Source: Herpetosiphon sp042688385
GTDB lineage: Bacteria > Chloroflexota > Chloroflexia > Chloroflexales > Herpetosiphonaceae
Reading direction: 5' to 3'
Assembly: GCF_042688385.1 (NCBI RefSeq)
Contig: NZ_JBHUPY010000015.1
Location: 186,001-250,000, forward strand
DNA: 64,000 nucleotides
Shown: positions 40,196 through 48,816 of the stretch, piece by piece
How the letters are laid out: the number at the start of each line of letters is the position of its first letter
How positions within the stretch are numbered: the stretch's first letter is position 1
Translations under genes and position numbers: made by a program
The notes under the pieces: model-generated
The model's input: only the letters and a program-made list of their open reading frames with translations
Told to the model about the DNA's origin: nothing
Databases searched by the model: none

Positions 40196-42412
40196 ATGTA
40201 TTACGAATATCAACATGAGCAAAATCTGATTGTTATGACCGCCGAAATGGAGCTTGGTTTTTCAACTTCAACCGGAATGTTGACGCTGCTGCGTCGTCCC
40301 AACCAAGCCAACATTTTGAATATTGGTAGCGTGGGCATGTCGATCGATGTGCAACTGGCCGATGGTTGGGTCAGCGAGTCGCATTTTCCCCGCTATCTTA
40401 GCCATCATGGCCGCGAAGTGGCGGGCGTAACCGAGTTGACGATCAACATTGGCTTGGGCTTTTTGCGCATCAGCGATACCTTGCAAATAACCGGAACCTT
40501 GATTCGACGCTCGGTCGCGGTGACCAACAGCGGCGGCAATGAGGCTCGCGTGCATTGGGTGCGGCTCAGTTGGCCATATGCGCGGGTTGGCAGCTATAGC
40601 GAAGCCCGTTTTGAAGCGCCGAGCAATAGTTTTCGCCCACGCTTGGATATTGCGGCGGTTTCAAAATTACGCCGCGGACGTTTGCCTGGCCAAGCAATTG
40701 CTCCTGCCATTCGGCGCGGACGCTTATTTGAAAATGCACCTGATCGTGGGCCTGGCTTGTTGGCCTTGCACAGCACCAGCGAAAGCGATAATTTACTGTG
40801 TTGGTATTGGAGCAAAGATCAATCGGCATGGCCTGATATTGATGGCAATGATTTGGGATTAACTGTTGGCCACGAGTTGGAAATTGCTGGCTGGCTGGCT
40901 CCCGATGCCACGCTGAGCGGCGGAACCCAATATTGTATGTTGGTGCAGGGCAATTGGTACGATGCGATGCATGCCTTTCACAACACATGGCCTGTGCTGG
41001 GCGTGCGCAGCTTGGCCGATGTACCCGATTGGGTCTGTGCGGCCAATATTTTCGAAACCCACGTTGGCTTGTGGGGTGGCTTTGCCCAATTCACCCAAGA
41101 GCTAGCGCGGTTGCGCGATTTAGGCTTCGATACGATCAACCTGATGCCAATTTGGCGCTACAACAATCTTTCGGGCAAGCCATGGGATATGAATTGGCAG
41201 GCAGCCGGCTCGCCGTATGCAATCGAAGATTTTGAGCAACTTGAGCCGACGTTGGGCACGGAAGCAGAATTCAAGGCGCTGGTTGATCAAGCCCATGCCT
41301 TGGGCATGCGCGTGCTCTGCGATTTGGTGGTGCAGGGCTGTTCGCGCACTGCGCGCTATGTTCAAGAGCGGCCAGGCTGGTTTTGCCGCGATGAGCGCGG
41401 GCGCTTGGTTTCATCGCACGGCTGGAACGATACCTACAGCTTCGATTGGGCTAATCCTGAGGTGCAAGATTTTTATGTGGATTGGACGACGCGCTTCGCC
41501 CAAACCTATCAGATTGATGGCTGGCGGGTTGATGCACCGCATCGCAAGGAGCCAAATTGGGATCGCCGTTTGGAGCGCATGGCTGCAAGCACCTCGTTTG
41601 GCGTGTTGACGATTGTTGAGCGCATGCGCCAAGCGTTGCGCCAAATCAATCCCCAAGCTGCCTTATTGTGCGAATTGTATGGCCCGTTGTTCCCAACCAA
41701 CCACGATTTTGCCTATGATTATTTGGCTCACTTGATGTTTTTTCACGCTGGTTTGGGGGTGCTCTCGCCGTATGAGCTTGGCGAGTGGCTCGAAGATCAC
41801 TTTTTGGCCTTGCCCAAAGGCGCAATTCGGGTTTGTTTTACCGAAACCCACGATACCCGCGATGTAAACCCGATTGCCGATGCAGTGCGTGGCTCACGCC
41901 TCGCACGCTTGCTGATGATTGGGATGGTTGGCTGTGGCTTTGTGCCAATGCTCTGGACGGGCCAAGAAGTTGGCCAAGAAGCGTGGATCAAACAGGTATT
42001 TAGGATTCGTGCCAACTACCCAATTTTACGCCATGGCAAGCAATTGTTTAATGTGATGCCCTGCGATGTGCCTTCGGTTTGGAGCGTGCTGCGGGTGTGT
42101 CACGAAGAACGCTTGGCGGTGGTGTTGAATATGGGTCCGCATCGGCGCACCGCAACCCTGAGCATGCCCGTTGATCGCATGCAGATGGCCGAGGGCGAGT
42201 ATCATTTGTTCGATTTAGTGCGCGAGCAAGTGCTGGAATATGCTGGGCGACGCAGCTGGCGACGTGATGATCTGCTGAATTTGACCTTGATTTTAGAGCC
42301 ATTCGATAGCTTGATGCTGCATATTCGGCCTGGTTCGCCGCCCGATCCTGCTGCTGCCAAGGCTGAGCCAGCCGCAGCCCCACCAACCACCACGCGGCGG
42401 AAAAAAGCCTAG
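40196..42412 (+). CDS. GH13-family alpha-amylase-like protein
   Basis: This 738-residue protein has an N-terminal beta-sandwich-like region of about 270 residues, a (beta/alpha)8 barrel and a C-terminal beta domain. Catalytic residues fit GH13: nucleophile Asp446 in DGWRVDAPHRKE, acid/base Glu493 in LLCELYGP and Asp553 in FTETHDTRDV. Region I, normally DxVxNH, reads DLVVQGCSRT, so the usual Asn-His pair is missing. Substrates may be alpha-glucan related, and no signal peptide is seen, so it acts in the cytoplasm. The start is uncertain: ATG 40145 is possible but adds a Cys-rich leader; ATG 40196 (MYYEYQHEQN) looks more natural. It is a single gene. Confidence 0.8.
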   Translation: MYYEYQHEQNLIVMTAEMELGFSTSTGMLTLLRRPNQANILNIGSVGMSIDVQLADGWVSESHFPRYLSHHGREVAGVTELTINIGLGFLRISDTLQITGTLIRRSVAVTNSGGNEARVHWVRLSWPYARVGSYSEARFEAPSNSFRPRLDIAAVSKLRRGRLPGQAIAPAIRRGRLFENAPDRGPGLLALHSTSESDNLLCWYWSKDQSAWPDIDGNDLGLTVGHELEIAGWLAPDATLSGGTQYCMLVQGNWYDAMHAFHNTWPVLGVRSLADVPDWVCAANIFETHVGLWGGFAQFTQELARLRDLGFDTINLMPIWRYNNLSGKPWDMNWQAAGSPYAIEDFEQLEPTLGTEAEFKALVDQAHALGMRVLCDLVVQGCSRTARYVQERPGWFCRDERGRLVSSHGWNDTYSFDWANPEVQDFYVDWTTRFAQTYQIDGWRVDAPHRKEPNWDRRLERMAASTSFGVLTIVERMRQALRQINPQAALLCELYGPLFPTNHDFAYDYLAHLMFFHAGLGVLSPYELGEWLEDHFLALPKGAIRVCFTETHDTRDVNPIADAVRGSRLARLLMIGMVGCGFVPMLWTGQEVGQEAWIKQVFRIRANYPILRHGKQLFNVMPCDVPSVWSVLRVCHEERLAVVLNMGPHRRTATLSMPVDRMQMAEGEYHLFDLVREQVLEYAGRRSWRRDDLLNLTLILEPFDSLMLHIRPGSPPDPAAAKAEPAAAPPTTTRRKKA

Positions 42413-42841
42413 CGCAAAGAGCATAGAACAGAGAGCATAGAACATAATAATTGGGAAACTGAAACCGCGAAGAGCGCGAAATGGGGATTTTTAACGCAGA
42501 GAGTGATGGGCGATAGGCGATAGGCGATAGGCTAAGTGTAATGGTCCATTGCATTAACCACAGCATGCTCCCCTCACCCCCAGCCCCTCTCCCACTCAAC
42601 GCGGGCGAGGGGAGCACCCGTTTTTACCGACGCATTGCGCAAGAACCATGGAATAACGCCCCTCGCCCGCGCCACGGGAGAGGGGTTGGGGGTGAGGGCA
42701 TGCCACGCGTATCCAATGAACCATTACAGCTCTAGGCTATGGGACAATTATTGGTTTTAGCGACCAATCCCCGATAGCTAAAAGCCAAAAGCCAACAGCC
42801 CTTCGTGCTCTTCGTGGTTAATAAAACTCTGCGTCCCTGTT
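42413..42841. repeat. Nested repeat block with MITE-like element 42537-42728
   Basis: The gene-free stretch opens with AGAGCATAGAACA words and a left arm AACCGCGAAGAGCGCGAA (42462-42479) followed by TTTTTAACGCAGAG, then TAGGCGATAGGCGATAGG direct repeats. The element itself runs from TGTAATGGTCCATTG (42537) to CAATGAACCATTACA (42728). It is followed by CTAAAAGCCAAAAGCC words and a right arm CTTCGTGCTCTTCGTGGTTAA (42802-42822), inverse to the left arm. So the MITE-like element sits inside an older AACCGCGAAG element. Confidence 0.75.
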
Positions 42842-43963
42842 CTAGTGGGTTGGTGTAACCGTAATGTACGAAATTGGCGTGATGGGAAAACCACTAACCG
42901 TGAATTGCAACATAAAACTACCGCCTTGCGTGCCAGTTGCATTTGGGCCACTATAGGCAGTCATCTGCAATTGATAATCTCCTAACTCTGGATGCCAGCG
43001 ACTATTCTTCTCGATCAAAGTATAAGGGAAATCATTATCAATGCGATAGGGCTTTCCATTGAGCATAAACTGAACGCTGCCCACAACCAGAGGTTGGGTA
43101 ATGGCCTTGAGATTGAAATTATCCGTGCTCAAGGCTCCAAAATCGAACGGTACCCAACTTGCTAAGGGATCAAATACCCCAATTGAATCCCCTGTATTGC
43201 CATCAAGTAAACTCCAGCTAGCGACAGAAATGCCACCAGGTGGAGTTAGCGTGGGAATTATTGATGCGTAGGGATCGGTTCCGGTTGGATTAATTGCGAT
43301 TCCGGCAGCATCAAGCCACTGACGGGTTTCAAGGTTGAAACGAAACGGTAGCCCATTGTCTGATTCAAGCTCAACCATGGGATAATTCACCGCCATAATG
43401 TTAAGCAAGTTGGTTGCTTGCGGTGCAGGATAGATCTGCATATCTCGCTCCATGAAATCAGCTTCCGGATAAACTGAAACCCGAATTGAGCCAGGAGCTT
43501 CATAAAATTCTTGGCCCGCTGATACCCGAATGCGAATCGTCTCATTGTGAATGCGGGTCATCCAGCAACTCATAGTTATAAAGCTGGGATCGCCTTCCGC
43601 AGATTCACAATCGTCACCATAGACAATTCCTGTTGGTAAGACCCTCGTTGGGAGTGATTCATAGGTTTTTGGTGGACCCATTGGATCAGCAGTCGGCAAT
43701 GATTGCATGGTTTCCTCAAAATGGATTATAGCCAGATCGTGAGCTGCTTCGGCGGTAACCCGAGCAATGGCATCAGCAGGTGGCGTGCCAATCACCCACG
43801 CAAAGGGATCTTCATAAGTTGCGGTTGGTTGCGCAGGCTGTGCGCCGCTGTTGGCGATGGGAGCCAGCGGTTGAATCTTGGTTGGGGAACGATCAGGCTG
43901 GCCGCAACTCGCGAGCAGCAACAACAATCCAGCAAGCATTGGTCGCATCCAGTGCTTAATCAT
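42842..43963 (-). CDS. Lipoprotein of unknown function
   Basis: The 373-residue protein carries a lipoprotein signal: MIKHWMRPMLAGLLLLLASCGQ, with lipobox LASC giving Cys20. A Pro/Ala/Thr-rich linker (residues 25-55) precedes a domain of unknown function, with features such as CESAEGDPSFITMSCWMTRIHNE, which suggests one disulfide, and a beta-rich C-terminus ending in SGFPITPISYITVTPTH. No enzyme motif is seen. It probably sits on the outer face of the membrane. ATG 43963 has GGAAGAG upstream. It lies between two nested repeat blocks, with no operon partner. Confidence 0.8.
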   Translation of the reverse strand: MIKHWMRPMLAGLLLLLASCGQPDRSPTKIQPLAPIANSGAQPAQPTATYEDPFAWVIGTPPADAIARVTAEAAHDLAIIHFEETMQSLPTADPMGPPKTYESLPTRVLPTGIVYGDDCESAEGDPSFITMSCWMTRIHNETIRIRVSAGQEFYEAPGSIRVSVYPEADFMERDMQIYPAPQATNLLNIMAVNYPMVELESDNGLPFRFNLETRQWLDAAGIAINPTGTDPYASIIPTLTPPGGISVASWSLLDGNTGDSIGVFDPLASWVPFDFGALSTDNFNLKAITQPLVVGSVQFMLNGKPYRIDNDFPYTLIEKNSRWHPELGDYQLQMTAYSGPNATGTQGGSFMLQFTVSGFPITPISYITVTPTH

Positions 43964-44543
43964 GGTCTCTTCCTCATAATTGGAGTCACCCTAGCCTACT
44001 GTGGCTAACCAACGCCACACAATGATAGCAAGCTGATATAAGGATGAAGGATGAATTATGAGGGATGAAATGAGAACATGGAGTATAGAACAGAGAAGTT
44101 GGAACCGCGAAGAGCGCGAAGAACGCAAATGGGATTTTTAACGCAGGGGGTTGAGGGCGATAGGCGATAGGTTAGCGGACGATTGTTGGCATTTGCAATA
44201 GATCAAGTTTGTCCCCTCACCCCCCAACCCCCTCTCCCACGAAAACGCGGGCGAGGGGGAGCACGGTTGTTCACCAAACAGTGCGGTAGAATCACGAGAT
44301 TACAGCCCCTCGCCCGCTCTGTGGGAGAGGGGTTGGGGTGAGGGAATGCCACATTTGCCAAACCAACTAATCATTATGCCGCGCGCCAATTTCCCCTTCG
44401 TGTTCTTCGTGGTTAAAAAAGCTCTGCGCCGCTGCGTTAATATATTTCTTCTTTTGATTTTTGACTTCTGACTTCTGCCTTAGTATTCCAAGCTTGTATG
44501 GTAAGATAAGGCAAGATTTGATTTTACTTCACGGAGGACAACG
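43964..44543. repeat. Gene-free spacer with nested repeat elements
   Basis: It holds AGAACATGGAGTATAGAACAG words, a left arm GGAACCGCGAAGAGCGCGAAG (44100-44120) with AACGCAGGGGG, a GC-rich core at 44213-44343 (CCCCTCACCCCCCAACC to GGGTTGGGGTGAGGG) whose outer TGTAATGG ends have decayed, and a right arm CCTTCGTGTTCTTCGTGG (about 44396-44413). The order matches the block at 42413-42841. The promoter of the aldehyde dehydrogenase gene must lie in the last 100 bases, but no clear one is seen. Confidence 0.7.
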
Positions 44544-46040
44544 ATGTCGGATCATAAGGTGTACTATAACTACATTGGCGGCGAGTGGGTGCCAGCGCGT
44601 TCGGGCAAGACCTACGAGAACCGCAACCCCGCCGATACCCGCGATGTGATTGGCATCTTCCCCGACTCTGGTGCTGAGGATATTGCCGATGCGGTTGCTG
44701 CCGCCAAGGAAGCCTACAATGCATGGCGGCTCGTACCAGCGCCCAAGCGCGGCGAGTTGCTCTATCGGGCTTCGCAAATTCTTCAAGAACGCAAAGAGCA
44801 ATATGCCAACGATATGACCCGTGAAATGGGTAAGGTTTTGGCTGAAACTCGTGGCGATGTGCAAGAAGCCATCGACATGGGCTATTTTATGGCTGGTGAA
44901 GGCCGCCGTTTATATGGCGTAACCACACCCTCGGAATTGCCCAATAAATTCCAGATGAGCGTGCGCCAACCCTTGGGCGTGTGTGGCTTGATTACGCCAT
45001 GGAACTTCCCAATGGCCATCCCATCGTGGAAGATCTTCCCAGCGTTGATTTGTGGCAACACCGTGGTGATCAAGCCTGCCGAAGATACTCCGCTCTCAAC
45101 CTACAACTTTGTACAAGCCTTGGTTGATGCAGGTGTGCCAAAAGGCGTAGTTAACATCGTTTCGGGCCATGGCCCAAGCGCTGGTGAGCCATTGGTGCAA
45201 CATCCCGATGTCAAGGTGATTTCGTTCACTGGCTCGACCGAAGTTGGTCGCCATGTCTCAACTTTGTGCGCCCAACAAGGCAAGCATGTTTCGCTCGAAA
45301 TGGGCGGCAAAAACCCCATGATCATCATGGACGATGCTGATCTTGATTTGGTCTTGGCTGGCGCAGTTTGGGGTGCGTTTGGCACGACTGGCCAACGCTG
45401 TACCGCCACCTCGCGGATTATTGCGCATCGCTCAATCGTCGATGAACTGACCAGCCGTATTCAAGCAGAAGCCAAAACCATTCAAGTGGGCAATGGCTTG
45501 CTTGATGGCATGCAAATGGGGCCATCAATCAACGAAGGTCAATTGAACGTGGTTGAAAAATACGTCAAAATTGGCCGCGAAGAAGGCGCTGAATTGGTAT
45601 TGGGCGGCGAACGCTTGACCGATGGCGATTTGGGCCATGGCTTCTTCCACCAGCCAACCATTTTTGGCAATGTCAAACGCAACATGCGCATCGCTCAAGA
45701 GGAAATTTTCGGGCCTGTGGTTTCGATCATTCCCGTCGATAGCCTTGAAGAAGCGATTGATGTCGCCAACGATGTGCCATATGGCTTGTCATCGTCGATT
45801 TACACCCGCAACGTCAACAATGCCTTCATTGCCATGCGCGATCTCTACACGGGGATTGTCTATGTCAATGCGCCAACCATCGGGGCCGAAATTCACCTGC
45901 CCTTCGGTGGCACCAAAGGCACGGGCAACGGCAAGCGCGAAGGCGGCACGCAGGTGCTCGATACCTACAGCGAATGGAAATCGTTGTATGTCGATTACAG
46001 TGGCGGCTTGCAACGCGCCCAAATCGATAACGCCGAATAA
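44544..46040 (+). CDS. NAD(P)-dependent aldehyde dehydrogenase
   Basis: The 498-residue enzyme oxidises an aldehyde to the acid. The catalytic cysteine is in FGTTGQRCTATSR, the general-base glutamate in VSLEMGGKNP, and cofactor motifs TPWNFPMAIP and VISFTGSTEVGR are intact. The C-terminal APTIGAEIHLPFGGTKGTGNGKREGG resembles the alpha-aminoadipic-semialdehyde (piperideine-6-carboxylate) dehydrogenase branch, but the substrate is not certain. Length is standard and the start at 44544 has GGAGGAC upstream. It is transcribed alone. The Agl23-type gene downstream has its own promoter at 46115-46143. Confidence 0.93.
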   Translation: MSDHKVYYNYIGGEWVPARSGKTYENRNPADTRDVIGIFPDSGAEDIADAVAAAKEAYNAWRLVPAPKRGELLYRASQILQERKEQYANDMTREMGKVLAETRGDVQEAIDMGYFMAGEGRRLYGVTTPSELPNKFQMSVRQPLGVCGLITPWNFPMAIPSWKIFPALICGNTVVIKPAEDTPLSTYNFVQALVDAGVPKGVVNIVSGHGPSAGEPLVQHPDVKVISFTGSTEVGRHVSTLCAQQGKHVSLEMGGKNPMIIMDDADLDLVLAGAVWGAFGTTGQRCTATSRIIAHRSIVDELTSRIQAEAKTIQVGNGLLDGMQMGPSINEGQLNVVEKYVKIGREEGAELVLGGERLTDGDLGHGFFHQPTIFGNVKRNMRIAQEEIFGPVVSIIPVDSLEEAIDVANDVPYGLSSSIYTRNVNNAFIAMRDLYTGIVYVNAPTIGAEIHLPFGGTKGTGNGKREGGTQVLDTYSEWKSLYVDYSGGLQRAQIDNAE

Positions 46041-46114
46041 TACTAATTTCAAGCGTGAGCCAGCTCTTTGGTTGGCTCGCGCTTGGATGTTTGAGCGCGT
46101 TAAGACTTTGTTTC

Positions 46115-46143
46115 TTGTCACTCCCCCCTCGTTCGAGTACAAT
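46115..46143 (+). promoter_or_regulatory. Promoter of the first Agl23-type gene
   Basis: TTGTCA (46115-46120), a 17-base spacer and TACAAT (46138-46143) place the start near 46150, about 26 bases before ATG 46176. Confidence 0.7.
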
Positions 46144-46175
46144 ACCAAAAAATTCTGGCACATTTCGTTGTCTCA

Positions 46176-48773
46176 ATGAGCAGCGCTGCTCCAACCCCTT
46201 TGCAACGACACAGAGAACACATACTTATGATCGCAACATCTTCACGACAGGTAGCCGTGCCACGCACACAACGTCGCCGCTTCACGGTTGAACATCTGGC
46301 CTATATTGGCCTTGGCTTGCTCTCGGTGCTTATGCATCTGTGGGCGCTTGGCGGTCGCTCATTGCACCACGATGAAACGATTCATGCGTACTACTCGTGG
46401 TTGCTCTATCGCGGCGATGGCTATTTGCACGATCCGTTGACCCACGGGCCGTTTTTGTATTATTGGACCGCCTTGCAATACTTTTTGTTTGGCGACAATG
46501 AGTTTACAGCCCGTTTGGCCGCCGCGACCTTTGGCATAGCCCTCACATTAACGCCGTGGCTGCTGCGCAAAAATATTGGGCGTGGCACGGCCTTGATGAT
46601 GGCAGGCTACCTGTTAATTTCGCCAGTAACCTTGTATGTCGGGCGTTTTATTCGCCACGATATTTTTGCAGTTACCCAAGAAATTATCTGTTTGATTGCG
46701 ATCGTTCGCTATATCTCCACCCGCCATGTGCGCTGGATTTATATTTTCTTTGCCTCGTTTGCTTTAATGTTTGTCACGATTGAGACCTCGTATCTCTTTA
46801 CCTTGACCCTTGGCAGTTTTATTGTCTTGGTCACGCTCTGGCAGGTCAATCGCAAGCTCTTGATTCTGTTTGGGGTTTATGGCTTGTTGGCGGTAGCCTG
46901 TCTCAAGGGCATTCCTGATCATCGCGGCTTGGTGGTTTCGGGCAGTGGCAACCCTGCTCCGGTGCTCGATGCCAATGGTCAAGAGCAATGGTTACCGCTG
47001 CCATTGGTCACCGAAAGCCAAGCCTTGATCGTGCGCAACCAAGGGGATGATCTGTTTTTCGACGATACAGCGAATGGTGGTTTGCGCCAAGGCTACTTCT
47101 CGAAATTACGCGAAACCTTGTTTGGCATTAGCGATGCTGAAGCCCAAGCCAACCAAAGCCGACTCTATCATCAAGTCAAAAATCAAACCCTGTATGGCAA
47201 TAATGGCGTGTTTATGCACATGCCAATTACGGCCTTGACCATTCTCACGGTGGTCTTTTTGATCGCAGTGATTGTGATTATTTGGTTTTACAAGGGCAAA
47301 GATCAAACCCAAACCATGTGGAAACGCGCCGTCAGCCAAGCACCAGAACGCAGTTTGCTGCCAGCCTTGGATTCACTTTGGGGTATGCATGGCGCTTTGG
47401 CGGTGGTCTTGGGCTTGGTGATTTACGCCGCCTTCTTCACCTCGTTTGGGGTGCATCCAGTTGGCGTGGTTTCGGGGATTGCTGGCTCGCTGCTGTATTG
47501 GGTAGCGCAACACGACGTTGAGCGTGGCGGTCAGCCCAGCCATTATTACTTTGTGCAATTGCTGGTGTATGAGCCATTGTTGTTGTTTGCTGGCTTTGCG
47601 GCCACCATCGCAGGTATTGGCCACTTGGCCTTACAAATCAAGCGTGGCGCTGCTTTGACTGCGCAGCGCATGGCTCCTGGCTTGTTGGCGTGGTGGGCAG
47701 CTGGCTCGTTTGCCCTCTATAGCTGGGCTGGCGAGAAAATGCCATGGATCACCTTGCACGTTGCAGTGCCCTTGATTTTTATTGCTGCTTGGGGCATAGG
47801 GCGCGTGTTTGCTTGGGGCTTCCAGCCAATTCAACGGGCATGGCTGAGCAAAGAATTACCAACGCGCCGCACCGAATGGCTTGGCCTAGTGAGCTATTTG
47901 GCGGTGATTGGCTTGGTTGCAAGCTACGCAGTGATGCAATTAACCAGAATGGTGCGCATTCAGCCGAATATTGCGCCAACTGGCAGCCCAGCTACGCCAA
48001 TGTTCCTTGGTAGCATGATCTTGATTGTGTTGGCGATTACTGGCTTTTATAGCATGTTCCACGGCTGGCGACGGGCAGTAACTGGCTTAACATTGGCATT
48101 AACCATCATCTGGAGCATGTATTCATTCCGCTCGGCGTGGCGCTTGAATTACCAAAATGGCGATATTCCGATTGAAATGCTGGTGTATGTGCAAAGCTCG
48201 CCCGATGTTGGCCGCGTGATGGACGATTTGCGCAAGGTTTCAATTGCCGAAACAGGCCGCATGGAATTGCCGATTATGTACGATAATGAGCAAATCTGGA
48301 AGTGGTATGTGCGCGAATATACCAAAGCAACGGGCTTTTCTGGCGCGATGAACAGCCCTGCCACCCCAGAAACAGCGGCAATTTTGATGATCGATAGCAA
48401 CTGGACGACCAACCAAGCCAATGTCGAAGGCTTCCTTGAAGGCCGCTTCCCATTGCGCTGGTGGTTCCCTGAATCGCAGTTCTATCGCTTTGCAGAGGTG
48501 CCTGAGCTTGATGCCAATGGCCAAACCATGCGCGATAGTAGCGGCGAACAAATGATGCAGCCAGCGCCATACGATCAAGATTCGACGATTGGCCGCCTGA
48601 TTCGTAACCCATTTGATGCCAAAACCCAAAATGAGCTTTGGCGCTATTTGCTGTTCCGTCAGCCGCCAGGCCAGCTATCGTCGGTCGATTTCAAAGTCTA
48701 TGTTCGTCCACGCTATGCCCATGTGTTGGGCGTGCAAACCCAAAATATGAATGGCCAATCGCAGGTGCGTTAG
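46176..48773 (+). CDS. Agl23-type membrane glycosyltransferase
   Basis: The 865-residue protein matches the TIGR03663 (Agl23) group of polyprenyl-phosphate-sugar-dependent membrane glycosyltransferases, related to GT39/ArnT enzymes. The first periplasmic loop carries the acidic motif HHDETIHAYYSWLLYRGDG, and a second signature HGPFLYYWTALQYFLFGDNEFTARL follows; about 12 to 13 hydrophobic segments are seen. Such proteins add sugars, typically mannose, to proteins or lipids on the outer face. The C-terminal 150 residues are soluble. A start at 46227 (MIATSS) is also possible, but 46176 fits the promoter. A close paralogue follows in the same direction after 43 bases. Confidence 0.85.
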   Translation: MSSAAPTPLQRHREHILMIATSSRQVAVPRTQRRRFTVEHLAYIGLGLLSVLMHLWALGGRSLHHDETIHAYYSWLLYRGDGYLHDPLTHGPFLYYWTALQYFLFGDNEFTARLAAATFGIALTLTPWLLRKNIGRGTALMMAGYLLISPVTLYVGRFIRHDIFAVTQEIICLIAIVRYISTRHVRWIYIFFASFALMFVTIETSYLFTLTLGSFIVLVTLWQVNRKLLILFGVYGLLAVACLKGIPDHRGLVVSGSGNPAPVLDANGQEQWLPLPLVTESQALIVRNQGDDLFFDDTANGGLRQGYFSKLRETLFGISDAEAQANQSRLYHQVKNQTLYGNNGVFMHMPITALTILTVVFLIAVIVIIWFYKGKDQTQTMWKRAVSQAPERSLLPALDSLWGMHGALAVVLGLVIYAAFFTSFGVHPVGVVSGIAGSLLYWVAQHDVERGGQPSHYYFVQLLVYEPLLLFAGFAATIAGIGHLALQIKRGAALTAQRMAPGLLAWWAAGSFALYSWAGEKMPWITLHVAVPLIFIAAWGIGRVFAWGFQPIQRAWLSKELPTRRTEWLGLVSYLAVIGLVASYAVMQLTRMVRIQPNIAPTGSPATPMFLGSMILIVLAITGFYSMFHGWRRAVTGLTLALTIIWSMYSFRSAWRLNYQNGDIPIEMLVYVQSSPDVGRVMDDLRKVSIAETGRMELPIMYDNEQIWKWYVREYTKATGFSGAMNSPATPETAAILMIDSNWTTNQANVEGFLEGRFPLRWWFPESQFYRFAEVPELDANGQTMRDSSGEQMMQPAPYDQDSTIGRLIRNPFDAKTQNELWRYLLFRQPPGQLSSVDFKVYVRPRYAHVLGVQTQNMNGQSQVR

Positions 48774-48816
48774 GCCGGTCTGTGTTTCCACTTTGTAACG
48801 AGATGATTTGTTGCTT

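Noticed and set aside
45622..46179. A 185-residue frame overlapping the end of the aldehyde dehydrogenase gene
   Set aside because: It overlaps catalytically conserved sequence in another frame and has no ribosome site.
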